From Thelonectria olida (Eukaryota; Ascomycota; Sordariomycetes; Hypocreales; Nectriaceae): 64,000 nucleotides of DNA. The DNA lies in NCBI GenBank assembly GCA_020736575.1, contig JAGPYM010000052.1, positions 1 through 64,000 of the forward strand, in the 5' to 3' direction. This document shows, one piece after another, positions 44,801-57,100 of this stretch (positions within the stretch are counted from its first letter, which is position 1; each line of letters begins with the position of its first letter). The translations under genes were made by a program, and so were the position numbers. The notes beneath the pieces were generated by a model, which made no database searches, had not been told where the DNA came from, and worked only from the letters and a program-made list of their open reading frames with translations.

Positions 44801-47800
44801 TTTCCTCCAGTCTTGAGCAGACTTCGCACATAAGACATTGACTGGTTAAAGTCCAGAGCGGAGTAAATCGCGGATGAGGCAAGCACAAGATCGTATGTAC
44901 CCTGAGTGAGCTCTTGCGAGATGGGATCTGCATCAATGTCATATGCTCGGAACCCGATGTGATCCGCGTTCTCGATGGTGGAGCGAGTTGCATCCAGCTT
45001 GTCAGTTGAAGTATCCGTGACATCGTAGCGGCCGCAGCACAATCCATTTGGCCTCTTCGCGAGAGCATCCACGACAATCCGAGTGCAATCCCCATTATCA
45101 GCCCCGATTTCAAGGACATTGGCCAACGGACTCTTGTGGCGAAGCAGCTCCATCACTTCGCGAATCTTATCTGTCGCATTGCTTGAGACAAGGCCAGGCA
45201 CCTTGATCATGTCGAGATCGGGGCGCCAAGAAGTTGAGAAGCACAGCTTATCCTCGTCGGACTCAGTTGAAGCTGCTCCTCCTCCGACAGATTGGCAGTA
45301 GAGGCCGTACATGGTGAGCAAGGGCGATCCCTCTCCTCCAATATCCCCAATGCTCGCCGACGATTCGAAGCCAGAGGATCGAGAGAAATTAAGCTGCGAT
45401 GACATCTCAAAGAGGTGTCCAGGGTCGCTACTGATATCTGCAGAGATGTACAAGGAGCGAATGGTCTTGGGCACCATTGCATCCTGCTTCTTCTCAGCAG
45501 CTGATGGCAGGTTGTGGAAGACAGCTTGGAACATCGTGTCAAGCGTAGTCGGGTGAATGACATGGCTCTGCTGGTAGTTGAATGGCATCACAGACGCTGT
45601 GTCGGAAACCTTAATGGTGGCTGACGAGCAACCTTCTCCCTTCAGAGCAGAAACTTGGTTCTGGAACATGGGGCCATAAGTCAGGCCAATGCCCCCTAGA
45701 GCCTCGTAGATGTCCTCCGAGTTTTTTGCGCACCACTGGCTCTTGTCTTTGCTACCGGCATCGACGTCCCTGTAGGTAGTATCATCGTGCGACACGAACG
45801 TCTTTGACTCTCGGGTGGTGGTAGCAATGCGGCCCTCGCAATGTAGAATCCATTTTCCAGTAGGATGCATCGACTGGATATGGAAGTCGTTCCAGCCTTG
45901 TGACTGCAGAATGCGATCGGCGCAAGGCCGCAACGAGACGCGAACATCGATGCCTTCAATCGTGTCCTCTAACACCAGGGCCTGCATAATGTCAATTGCC
46001 TCCAACTTGTATCCGGTGATGTAAGTTGGGTGCTGAGACATTTGCTTCGTCGCCTCAATGGCCATTGCGATGTAACCTGCGCCAGGGTACACAATACTGC
46101 CCTGTATGATGTGGTCGCGAACCCAAGGCAAATCTCGAGGGCGGATAATGTGACGCCAGGTTGGCGTGAGGGGGGGAAAGTCTGCTGTAGGACGGCCGAG
46201 CAGGTCATGCGGAGGCGTCTTGCGCTCTCTGTTTGCCTTGCTTAGACGAGGCTCTTTCCAGTATCTCGTCTGGTGGTTCCAGGGATAAGGAGGCAAGTCT
46301 GTCAAGATCTGAAGGCCATGGCCGTGAGTCAGGGGAAAGTTGACGGCAGCCAGGTCAACGGGGTAGCCCTGCTGAAGAAGATTGCACGCCAAAGCTTGCA
46401 TGGTGCGAACGGCACTTTCGCGTCTCGTGAGGCACGACGAGTACGAGATTCCAAGGGCCTTCAGCTCAGGAAGCATAAGGGTCTGGCGAATAGGCCCTCC
46501 AAGGGCGCCATGGGGACCAACCTCAATCAGCATGTCGATGCACTGCGTCTTCTCCTCGTCTACACAAAGGTTGCGCAAACAGTCGACAAACTCGACGGGC
46601 TGGATCATGTTGCGCACCCAGTGATCGGGCTTGCCAATATCGTTAGCCTTATAAATGCGACGTCCAGTCGTCGGCGACGAGTAGATGACGTCCTTGTTCG
46701 CCTTCTCGGGCTTGACCCAACGAGTGAGAAGCTCAGTGTACGGCTCGGCAATAGGCTGCATCAACGGCGAATGATAAGCCGCGTTGACCTTGAGGCGTCG
46801 AGCAAAGACTTTTTCATCGGCCATGCGAGCTTCAAAGTCGAGAATGGCACGCACATCACCAGATACGGTGACGCTGCTCGGACTGTTGATGCATGCTGCC
46901 ACAAGCTCGCCAGACTGGATGTGGGAGATCTTCTCATTCACTTCGTCGCGACCAAGCCCGACAGCAATCATGCCACCGGGTCGAGCCATCATCTTGTTTA
47001 TTCGATCAGTCAGATCGCCACGGCAGTACACAATCGCCAAGGCAGACTTGAGACCGATTGCACCAGCGGCATAAGCAGCCGACACCTCTCCGCTGGAGTG
47101 ACCGGTAACACCGCTAGGATTGATGCCCCAGGACCTAAGAAGATCAATGAGAGCAAGTTGAATAGCCACAGACAGCGGCAAACTGTAGGCGACTTCATTG
47201 ACGTGAGTGGTGGCCTCGTCGCGCGTGAGTTCCTCAATCAACGACCAACTGCATCCCAACTCGTAAATACACTTTTGGGCACGGAGAAGCGTGTCTTTGA
47301 AGACTGGATAAGCCTCCAGGAGCTCTCTGCCCATTGCGTACCATTGAGCTCCCTGGCCAGTAAAGACGAATCCGAGGCGAGGCACCTTCGAGCTGCGCTG
47401 AGGAGCAAGCGTGCTCTCCTCGTCGACGGCTCTGATGAGGTCTTCCAAGGAACTAGCGGCGCAAGCAGCTGTCCAAGGGAAGCGAGAGCGACGGCTTCCG
47501 AGTGTGTATGCCAGTCTGTCCAAGACATCTTCCGCATCGTCTTGGCTCTGGGCGCTGAGGTAGTCGTGAAGGCGACCGCGAAGTGCATCGGCGACGTGCT
47601 TGTCCTTTCCGCTCCAGACGAAGACCCTGGATCGACCGGCCTTTTCTGATACGACACCGTTGGTTGAAGCCCTATTAAAATCTCTCTTCAAAAGATAATC
47701 AGGGTGCTCAATGATAACATGTGCATTAGCACCGCCATATCCGAAGTTGTTGACGGACGCGCGGCGGAGACTTTGCGACGGCCACGGCAAAAGCGAAGTC

Positions 47801-49293
47801 GGGACCTGGTTATATAAATATTAGCAAGTATTATCGGAGGCACGAATTCGGTCTCATTCACCTTGAGCTTGAGTTGATCCAGCGCAATTTTGGGGTTGGG
47901 GCTCTCGTAGTTGACATTCGGTGGGATGGCGCCTTTCTCGAGAGCCATAACGACCTTGAGAATACCTGCGAGGCCACTCGACGCTTCAGTGTGTCCTAGA
48001 TTCGTCTTGATTGATCCAATTATCAAAGGATTGCTGGCATCTCTGTTCTCGCCAAAGACGTCGCCGACTGCGTTCGCCTCAATCACATCACCGGCCTGCG
48101 TTCCTGTGCCGTGGGCCTCAATGTAGCTGGTGTCCGCTGGGTTTAGTCCAGCAGAGGCATAGCACGCCCGCATAAGAGATCTCTGAGCCTCTGGGCTAGG
48201 TGATGTAATTGTAGTCGTCTTTCCGTCCTGGTTTGCCGCAGTATTGCGGATGACTGCTCGAATGGCATCGCCATCTCGAACAGCGTCGGCTAGTGGCTTG
48301 AGGACAATGGTCGCAATACCATCACCACGTCCGTAACCATCCGCCCGCGAATCGAAAGCAAAGCTCTTGCCTTCTTTGGAGAAGATGCTATTGAGAGTTA
48401 GCGGCCATATCTGGTAAGGCTGAGAATGACGAGCATACCCAAGCTTGGTTCCTGCGATAAACATCTCCGGGTTCATCAACACTCCGGATCCTCCAACAAT
48501 TGACATTTTCGACTCGCCAGCGCGAAGGTTCTGACACGCAAGATGCAGCAGCGTTAATGAAGTTGAGCATCCAGTGTCAACCATGATACTCGCGCCACGC
48601 AAGTCATAGAAATGGGACACTCTGTTGGCTATCATAGTGGCACCGTTGCCCGTCACGAAGAAACCATCGTCCATGCATGCGGGATCTCGCATGTGGTTGT
48701 CGTGATTATCTCGGAATGAGGTTCCGGCAAACACTGATGTGTCAGAGCCGATGACACTTTCCACGGGAATCCCAGCGTTTTCGAGGGCCTCGTAGACAGT
48801 CTCCAGTTGAATGCGGATTTCGGGATCCATTGTCTAGGCATAGAGTCAGTGTCTGGGGGATCATATCAGTTTCTGAGGTGAACCCTACGCTTGCAATGTC
48901 TGCCGAGAAATTAAAGAAAGAAGCATCGAAGAGCGCAACATCTTCAGTCAGATAGTGCGCTCCTTTGACGTAAGACTAAAGGCTTGTCAGTATGTCCATC
49001 CTCAACAACCAACTTGGGTGATCACCCACAGTTCCAATGTGGCCCTTATTAGGGTGATACCACGCTTCGCCGTGGAATCTTGAAGTATTAATTGGCGACC
49101 ATGCACTGCGGCCCTCTGAAAGAAGGTTCCATAGCTTTCCAGGACTCGTCGAATCACCAGGAAGCCGACATCCCATGCCTATAATGGCAATGGGCATCGG
49201 TTCTGTCTCGGGCATCGTTGGCTCAGATGCGGACACTTGTGCACCGTTGGTGTGAACAGCCATCTCGACGCAAGATTCGTCTTTGGCGATCAT
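41833..49293 (-). CDS. Highly reducing polyketide synthase (KS-AT-DH-cMT-ER-KR-ACP) with truncated ACP end
   Basis: Six exons, complement(join(41833..42612,42674..42994,43054..47805,47862..48833,48889..48975,49030..49293)), give 2391 residues; all five introns (54-61 nt) keep phase 0. In order: KS with nucleophile in VDTGCSTS (Cys206), HGTGTQAGD and [10 protein letters not shown] with GHSSGE (Ser near 678); DH with [17 protein letters not shown] and [10 protein letters not shown]; a methyltransferase region whose SAM loop is degenerate ([12 protein letters not shown]); ER with [14 protein letters not shown] with GGLGGIGKS and LSSISGVGG...NYAAG; ACP with GLDSL (Ser codon 41910-41908). The enzyme should build a reduced, probably unmethylated chain. 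A tandem GACGT duplication (41844-41835) shifts the frame and ends the protein at IFDVT*, removing ACP helix III/IV and about 45 residues that are still readable in the other frame. A CATATAAC box lies about 80 nt upstream. Confidence 0.93.
41835..41844 (-). repeat. 5-bp tandem duplication (GACGT x2) causing a frameshift
   Basis: The minus strand reads TTT-GACGT-GACGT-GATG. With one unit, the frame would continue past this point through a typical ACP C-terminus to a TAA near 41713. With two, TGA follows at once. It lies inside the ACP coding region, 64 nt past the phosphopantetheine Ser codon. Confidence 0.85.
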
Positions 49294-49372
49294 TTTAAGT
49301 GATGGAAGGTGAGTAATTGGGTATCAGGGGATGCGTGTCGATCGAATCTGGTCGTTGAAGTGATGGAGAACG

Positions 49373-49380
49373 GTTATATG
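49373..49380 (-). promoter_or_regulatory. TATA-like box of the PKS gene
   Basis: The minus strand reads CATATAAC about 80-87 nt upstream of the PKS ATG at 49293. Confidence 0.4.
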
Positions 49381-49535
49381 CAAGCGCCGACCTTCGGACA
49401 ATCCCCCATGGATTCAATCCATACACTCGATTACCACTTTAAGCTATGCTATCCACCATGGGCCAATTATTCCATCTGACAGGCGACATACCACATGAAT
49501 TCCACCCTATCAGTTGTGGGCAGTGGAGGTGCTTC

Positions 49536-49550
49536 GATGGTGGTACCACC
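49536..49550. promoter_or_regulatory. Palindromic motif upstream of the PKS (shared with the hydrolase gene)
   Basis: GATGGTGGTACCACC contains the perfect palindrome GTGGTACCAC (49540-49549), 247-256 nt upstream of the PKS start codon. The first 14 bases recur exactly at 52449-52462 upstream of the hydrolase. A dimeric regulator could bind here; it is not a CANNTG E-box. Confidence 0.55.
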
Positions 49551-50910
49551 GGTACGCCATGACTGGGCTATCAAAATGGAACCACCATTCTACATGGTTT
49601 TACTGCACTGGTTTACTAGATTGAGCCAGAATCATTGGGTATTGATGCACGTTTACAGGTGCTGCTTTCATGAAACATACTGACCACGGCGCGTCGTTCC
49701 ATGCGAAAGAGTTTGATGTGGTAAATGGATGTCAGTTGAGCGTAGACTTGATAGGTAGCCTTTACGAACAAACTGAGGAACCCTTGGTGTATTCATTCTA
49801 CACTAGTGGACTTTGATTCTATCAGTCTGCGGCAGTTCCAGGTCCGTTTTACATTTGTCTGTATTGTCAATCGGATTTACCATTGAGCGTAAGAAGTGAG
49901 AAGGGCTAAAACAACTGCCTCTGAACCTTTTATTACCCAATAGCGTTCACCATGCGTGAGACTTGAAAATAACATCATTTGAATAAATCTTTAGTATTTA
50001 AAGCACTATAGATTAGGAAATGACCGATCCCAAAGTCCTAGGAGCCAGTCACTATCCTATTGAGTAGGTCGCTTCTCCACCAACATCTGCAGAAACAACT
50101 CTTGGGTGTTCCCTGTAAGTTTCCTTTTGGCATATGCAGTAAAATTAAGGTTTCTTGTAGATCGATAGATAAACTGCACGACCTTTGCCCGTCTTCATGC
50201 CCATCCTCGGTGGAGGATGCCATGTTGATGTTGTATCGGAACCCAGTGCCATGGTCGCGGAGCCATGAGCGACACGGCAACTCGCACAAGTGTACGATTC
50301 CATGTCCTTGTCTGCAGAGAGTAAATTCAAGATGGTGGAGAAGTTACGGGAGCGGTGGGGTGCTCTGTAGCCTCCTCGTCTGGAGATGCATCGACTTCGG
50401 CTGCGTCTCAGACAACACCATACGGTCTGGAGAATATGGCAAGAGGGCTTCCATCCGATCTTCAGTCACTAGAGGAGCGTTTCTACTACTGCTTTCCTCC
50501 TTACTAGAAACTGTGATGCCGTAATTCCATAGCTCAGAGGCCGATTTCGAAATGTGACTGGCTGGAAGTCATTTTTGGGGATTGCATCAAAGCCCAAGTA
50601 CCTCTCTCAAAAGGCTTTTTTCTTCAGATAATAGAAGTGACAGTATGTCTTATAAAGCAAGAAGAGAATTCACATGATTTCAGAATCATCTGGACTCGGC
50701 AGAAACGTATATGCCAGATCGACAATAATTGTCAGTTGATAGATTGTTCATACACTATCGTGCAAGAGGCCCCGTCATGTTCCAACCCACTGGCAGCTTT
50801 AGACCACACGACTGGTCTAAAAAAATCAAGTCGAAAGAAGTGCAAAGAGTATCGCTTTCATGTTTTTCTCATTGTAAATCAAATTTTATAATGAATTGCG
50901 GCTTGCTCTT
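49551..50910. other. Intergenic between PKS promoter and hydrolase 3' end
   Basis: No gene supported. Open frames at 50060-50524 (plus) and 50038-50330 (minus) overlap one another, lack domains and are not extended by splice sites. Confidence 0.4.
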
Positions 50911-52224
50911 CTATTCCGCCGTACTGATCGCGACTCCTCCAGCCTCGATAAACACCCTTGCTAAAACATCAACTGACTGCATAACACTGTCATGATCCGT
51001 TTTGGGAATAGTTGTTGACTCAAAGTCCAAAACGTCTCTAACATCTCCGAGCTCTTCTCCCTTCCAGCAATCCTCCACATACAGTTGTCCCTTTTTCCCG
51101 CTCAGAGCATCATCCTCGGCAAAGTACATCCTCACCTTGAGACGTGCGCTTTCAGTGTTGGATATTTCACTTGACCTTCTTCTTCTCTCATCGAGAACTA
51201 GACCTTTGACAAACTCGGCAAAGTCACTGCACTGTCCCCATGACGAATCGCTCTTTTTCAAACATTGCAGGGCCTCACTGTTCGCACCAACAGTGTTCTC
51301 GTCAAACATGGACTTGAAGACCTGCTTATCTATCTCGGCCTGCAGGTCCCGGGACATTCCATACTCTTTCTCTACTTTTTGACGGTTCTTCTCCAACTCG
51401 GAGGTATCTTGGTTGCCACTGACACCCGAGATCATGCCAGAGGCCTTGGTGACCACTGTTCCGCTTGATGCAAACGCAGGGCCGGCCTTGAGGACGAAAA
51501 ACTGGGGGATAAGGTGCCAGATGCTGAAAGCTGATACAGGGACATATTTTGCCAGCTGCATAGACGTTACTTTGGAGCAAGCAGGATCAACAAACGGAGC
51601 TATATTAGTTGTTAACAATGATGGCAATAAGCACACACCCACCGGTCGTAAATAGGTGCATGGGAATCAATTGGGTCCATGATTACCTAACAGGGCTGCG
51701 AATGGCTTCGTTGGGTGCAGAACATCCCGGCATTGTGACAAGGTATTCAACAAGAATACTGTGCCGGCACTATGAGACGCCAGGGCGACATGCGGAATGC
51801 CCAGGTGCTGCAATAGGCGGGGAACCAATTCAACCCAGGTTGAGACGCGTTTGTCAAGCGGGACATCAGTTGACTTTCCCATGCCAGGACTGGGAACGAA
51901 ACGGGTCAGCCACTCAAGCCGCCATGGTTAGGAATGGATCGAGGCCCACCGATCAACGACAAGAACGCGGACGCCTAGCTTCTCGGCCACAACATGCATG
52001 GCCACTCCCAGGTATCGGGAAGCAAACATGCCTGGCATGAAGAGGACGGTTGGGGGGGCTGGTGCCGTCCCATCCGGGTCGGGGGCTCGGCCGAGATCCG
52101 CGTAGCTGACAATGAGGTCGTCATGGTGGCCGCTACTGGCCGGAAGCGTGAAGGTGCGGTGGAAACGAGGGTCGGAGACGTATCGCAGGGCATCGGAGCC
52201 GGGGGATTCTGTGTTGACCGACAT
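50911..52224 (-). CDS. Alpha/beta hydrolase of the biosynthetic cluster
   Basis: Three exons, complement(join(50911..51599,51687..51889,51950..52224)), encode 388 residues. Introns of 60 and 87 nt split codons (Arg of VVDR|PGMGKS and Ala of AALL|APFVDPA) and restore phase. The fold signature is complete: strand and oxyanion region VLFMPGMFASRYLG, VLVVDRPGMGKS, the nucleophile elbow ASHSAG (Ser132), and a C-terminal His in KTDHDSV (His362). There is no signal peptide, so it is intracellular. It sits between the PKS and the NRPS on the same strand and shares an upstream palindrome with the PKS. By context it may release the polyketide from the PKS (which has no thioesterase), edit intermediates, or act on the final peptide. 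A cap region with charged helices lies between residues ~190 and 330. Confidence 0.88.
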
Positions 52225-53522
52225 GGTCGCACTTCGAACGGAGATAGAAATGTGGTGAGGTGGCGATGCAGAAGGGTGGATGGTGGAGTTTGAGGTGGTT
52301 TGAGTATTTACATGGCTTTTTGAGAGTCAGACAACGAACTCGTCCGCGTGGATGGTCTGAGACAGGCAGGTCAGTGACGCAGCTCTCCACTCGGGCCACA
52401 AACATGTGGCCTTACAGGGATAGGCGGCAGAGGGTGTAATTAGGCTGAGATGGTGGTACCACTGGGTCCAGTCCGAGGGTATTGCCGCAGGATTGCCTGA
52501 CGAGGCTGAATTGGGAACCGCATGCAAGGAACTCAGGGCATCTACTGATGGTTGCATCCGATGAGAGATCAGCGCTTGGCAGGGGATGTGATCCTTTAAA
52601 TCCATCCTTTGAGGCTCATCATTTTGTGGTTCCTGGGTATCCTTTTACGATCTAGGGTGGATTTTACTGAGTAATAGGAACTCGGAACTTGAAAATTCTC
52701 CGTGGTAGGGCTTAGCTGATAAGTGTCCGCCGGATAAACGGGCTGCCTTTTGAGGAGAAGGGGGGAGTTAAGGATCTGTATGCGAAAGATAGAGAGATAT
52801 TAGGCTCTATAGTATAGGAGTAGTAAATTAAGATGAAGAGGTTATTTATCTCTTTTATCGCTGAGTTCTCCTCTGCAGCAGTGTTTTGGAAGAGCAACTC
52901 TGAGGAAAGCTCCTTCGAAGCTGCTGGGAATTCATGCAGGATGGGTGCGTGTAGTTTGCCAAAAGACACAGAGGGGTAGATCGAATAATTAAAGAAGCCT
53001 TCAATCACCTTTGCAATAAACGAAGTGCCCAGAAGATAACACCTCAGGGCTTTCGATATCTTTCCATCGCAGCCAAGGAAGTAGTGTCTTGAAATGCAGG
53101 GTAGGTAGGGAGCATAGGAGTCGGAGCTTCAACCTCTCCCTTTGGCACTAGTTCTAATGGCCAAACTCCTGCTGTGAGGGGGTCTAACTCATAAGGTGAA
53201 GCTGACAGGGTATTTTGTGGACAAGATTGCCTCTGTGTCGTCGGTTATGAGAGACGAAGATGAATCCTGGCTCAATGACCTGCAACTGGTGAAACGATCA
53301 CCATGGGCGTTTATGCAAGAATAAACAACTAACTGCTCTTCTTGAGAAAAGCAACAAGCTCCCGGAACCTAGATTACGAGGACCACCTGTCCTTGTGATT
53401 TAAACTCTTTCTCCAGTCCCAGGTTATACATTATTATGCGCACGCTGGCTTCTTCCGTCGACACGCATCGTTCACAGACCCCCGTTTTATCCAGCACTTC
53501 TGATCTGGGCTGCAGAGAGTAG
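52225..53522. other. Intergenic, hydrolase promoter side
   Basis: Contains the upstream region of the hydrolase, including the palindrome at 52449-52462. I see no gene; open frames such as minus 52712-53008 lack domains. Confidence 0.4.
52449..52462. promoter_or_regulatory. Palindromic motif upstream of the hydrolase (shared with the PKS)
   Basis: GATGGTGGTACCAC, with palindromic core GTGGTACCAC at 52453-52462, lies 229-238 nt upstream of the hydrolase ATG at 52224. It is identical over 14 bases to the site upstream of the PKS. Confidence 0.55.
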
Positions 53523-53753
53523 ATGGAATGGACGTTTGACCAAGTTCAGCACTTCGTGTCGAGCGAATATATTACCATCCAGGCGGCCTCCCGACCAGCG
53601 TCAATCGATTATACCCGCGCTCTTCTCGTTATTCAAAGTTCGGTTCGGGACTACACTGATAATAAAAACCTTCTTGTAACATCGCAAGGGCACGTCGGTA
53701 TTGCCTGGAGGTTGGTGCAGCCTGGGGACGAGATTGTCATTGTTAAGGGCTGA
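53523..53753 (+). pseudogene. C-terminal fragment of a HET-type protein gene
   Basis: The 76-codon frame ends NLLVTSQGHVGIAWRLVQPGDEIVIVKG, which resembles the C-terminal RRFFxTxxGxxGLGPxxxxxGDxVxVLxG block of HET-6-like heterokaryon incompatibility proteins. The N-terminal HET domain is absent upstream, and the block ends at a stop right after the conserved Gly. It is a relic between two cluster genes. Confidence 0.55.
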
Positions 53754-54190
53754 AGTCGCCTCTTGTGGTGAGAAGAGTTGAACATGACAAATTCGCCCTC
53801 TGCTATCGGCTTCTGGGACCGTGCGATGTTCCTTTGATGTCTGGGTCAGAACCTTGGGCAGGAGTGGAAAGGCATTGAAGAGAGTTTTGTATTATATGAC
53901 AGACGAGTTGAACCATTTTCACTCACATCCTACACAACACTGCCAAAGAATCAGGGAGAAGGAGTTAATAGTCTGAAGTCAGAGTGAGCAATGAGTTACA
54001 ATATATACAAGCATGAAAAAACTATAGATAGACAATGATTGCAAATAGCATAAAACGGACCAGTCCTCCTTGAACCGAACCAACGAGCACTCAACTCTTC
54101 TTGGAGCCTTAGATGTAACTACATGGAACAAAAATAACATCGCGCCGACTAACGCCTGCCTTTGATACCATTGATTTGCCGCAATGTACC
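53754..54190. other. Intergenic, 3' flank of the NRPS
   Basis: Nothing recognisable besides the downstream region of the NRPS gene. Confidence 0.4.
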
Positions 54191-57100
54191 CTAGACTCCT
54201 AATATTTTCTCAGGGGCCTCTAATAGCATCCCAAACACCTGGTTGAGCCTCTCTAGTAGCTCATCTGCACCTGTCCCGCTCACTATTCGGGTCGAGGCTA
54301 TCAGCCTCACATCAAACGAATTTGGAACCTTCGGATCCGGAGTAGACTCTACAAAGAGGTCTTTGGGTACGTGATTAACCACGTAGGTAGAAGTAGTGCA
54401 CTTGACGCCGCCCATCGTGAATTCAGGGTCGACGTCAATGTTTTGGTGCTGAACCACGCTTCCATGGCGCGTCCCAGTCGGCCAGTCTGTGCACTGAGAG
54501 ACAATGTCGTCAAGATCTATAGTCTCGAAAGGGATTGTCTTAGCATGCTGCATTTGCAAGTGACGCAGCAGGTCATGGCCAGTCCACCCAGGCTGCAGAG
54601 CGACACGCACTGGGACAATGTTGACGCATGTCCCGCAGACGCGATCGATTCCTTCCAGTGGGAGATTGCGACCATTGACTACCTGGCTGAAGACTAAATC
54701 TCGCTCTCCGTTCAGTTCAGCGAGCGCGATGGCCCATGCAGCCTTGAATGCGGTCGCAATAGTGATGCCTTCGGGAGGCGGCGGGGATGAGAAGCGGCGA
54801 AGGCGAAGGACCAGCGATTCTGGATGTTCGCTGCTTGGTTCACGGCCACCAAGTAAGGCAAAATCAAGTTTGGTAACTGAACTAGACTTCAGCAAGTCGC
54901 GCCAGAACTGAAGTGCCTGCGCGTTCGTGTAATGCGTCTTGTAAGAGAGGTACTGCGAGTAGCTGGCAGCAACCGTCAATCGGCGACCATGATACGCTGC
55001 TTTGAGGTCGGCGAATAGTGTCGACTTGGCCAATCCGTCGTATTGCGCATGGGAAAGACGGAGGACCAAAGCATGCATGTTGGACCCCTGCTTGATGAGC
55101 GTGGTTTTGAAGGGAACAGCTCCCAAGGGAACTGGTTCGGCGGCGTCTCGTTGGGCGACTCGATCGACGTGCGATTCCAAATCCTCACCAGCGTCAAGTT
55201 TCACAACATGAAGCTCGGTCTCGATCTTGCGCAAAACGACTTGAACGATCGAGTCGTTAAACGGGACAAAGACTGTCCGGAGTACCTCGTGAGTCTTGAC
55301 CAATTCCAGGATGGCATCATCCAATCGCTGAACATCAATTGGACCTAGGATGTTCAGCACAAAATGAGTGCACGTCTGATCCAGCGACTCGCGTTGGAAC
55401 TGTGTCGTTGGAAGAACGTCTTCGACATTTGCAGCAATGAACCAGTGGTCTTGTTCAATTTGTTCCGCCAGAGTGGGAGTCTCGGAGCTCTTTAGCAGAG
55501 AGCAGGACTGCACTGTTTCTACAGCTTCGGCGCTCTTGGCGGGCACAGCGGCGAGTGCTAGTTCACAGAGCTTAGGGTGTTCGAAGATGTCGACCACGGA
55601 CAGGATGATGCCTTCTCGGCGAGCAATTGAGACAGCGCGCATCGACCCAACCGAGTCGCCTCCGAGACGGAAGAAGTCGTCGTCCATGCCGATTTCGTCT
55701 GTGGAGAGATCGAGGACACGCGCGACAATGCCCTGAATGCTTGCCTCCATCTGCGTGGACGGAGGCCGCTTCTCGATGATCGTGGTGTTGTAAGAGAACA
55801 ATTCCTGCTGAGAAAGATGGTCTGCAGATTTGCGAAGCGACTTACGATCGGTCTTGAAGCTTGTCGTTTGGGGAAGAACATTGACAGGCAGGAAAATTGA
55901 AGGGACCATGTAAGCTGGAACTGAGTGTCTGAGTAGGTTTTCCGCTGTCGCGATGTCGTTTTGAAACCCATCTGTTGGGGGCTTCAGCACGCCCTGATCA
56001 TCCGAGGTGTCGTTGGCGTCAGACTCTTGCAGAATGAAGGCCATGAGAAGAGCGCCGCCGTTGCTGCTACTGCCGTCCTTGGGAGTAATGACATCCGCGA
56101 CTACAGTCTTTGCGCGCGGGAAACTCCTCAGGAGATGGTACTCAACTTCGCCAAGCTCGATGCGTTGGCCGCGCACCTTGACTTGATTGTCCTTGCGACC
56201 GATGAACCTGATTGAGCCATCTTCTCTGTACTGGACGAGATCGCCAGACTTGTAAAGCCGTTCCTGTTTCCCAGCTCGAAGCTTGGCCAGCCACTCTGGA
56301 TACTCGACGAATGCCGCAGCAGTCTTCTCCGGGTTGTTTATGTACCCAACGCGCGAGACAGACGGACCCTCAATCATGAGTTCACCAACGGCGCCAATTG
56401 GTACCAACTTGTGGTGATCCCGACGGTCGACAACCCATGCATTACACCCAAGAGGCTTTCCGATCACACGGGGATCATCGGGGAGGTAGTCAGTGATGAC
56501 ACAAAAGATTGTGCACTCGCTGGGACCATATGTGTTGATAATACGTGTTGCTGATGGCCATCCCTCCATGTCTCCCGGTGTCGGAGCCTCGCCGCCAATA
56601 ATGACAGTCTTGATGGGATCGAGCGCCTCGCCCTTCAAGATTCTCATGACCGATGGCGTAAAGTTTGCAAAGTTGACCTTCATCCTCGTCATGGCACCAA
56701 CAAGATTGTCCTTTCGCTCTCGCTCAGACGGGATACAGACGCAACCGCCGGCGCAGAGCGTGAGCAGGTTCTCTTGCACCGACACGTCAAACGCATAAGA
56801 GGCAAACTGGAAGGCTCGAGAGTGTTCGTTCAGGCCCACGGCCGGGATGATCTTGTGTGCCATGCTTGTGAGACCACGGTGGTCGATGACGCTGGCCTTG
56901 GGCTTGCCCGTAGAGCCGGAAGTGAAGATGACATAGGCTGGGCTGGAGGACTTTGGAGAAGAGGGGTATCTCTTAGTATATTGTTGAGCCCACTGAGCTG
57001 ATGCCTCTTCTCCTACGACAATGACGGTGGTCGCGAGGCTAGTGGCATCCTGTGAACTCGCAGCTGATGCTAAAACAATCGAGGCCTGAATGTCGGCGCA

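Noticed and set aside
46273..47649. 458-codon plus-strand ORF inside the PKS
   Set aside because: It lies antisense to the AT/KS region, has no domain of its own and follows the codon bias of the minus-strand gene. It is a shadow frame, as are the other plus-strand ORFs across the PKS and NRPS.
50038..50524. Overlapping plus (154 codons) and minus (83 and 61 codons) ORFs between PKS and hydrolase
   Set aside because: They contradict one another, none has a domain, and I could not build a spliced gene from them.
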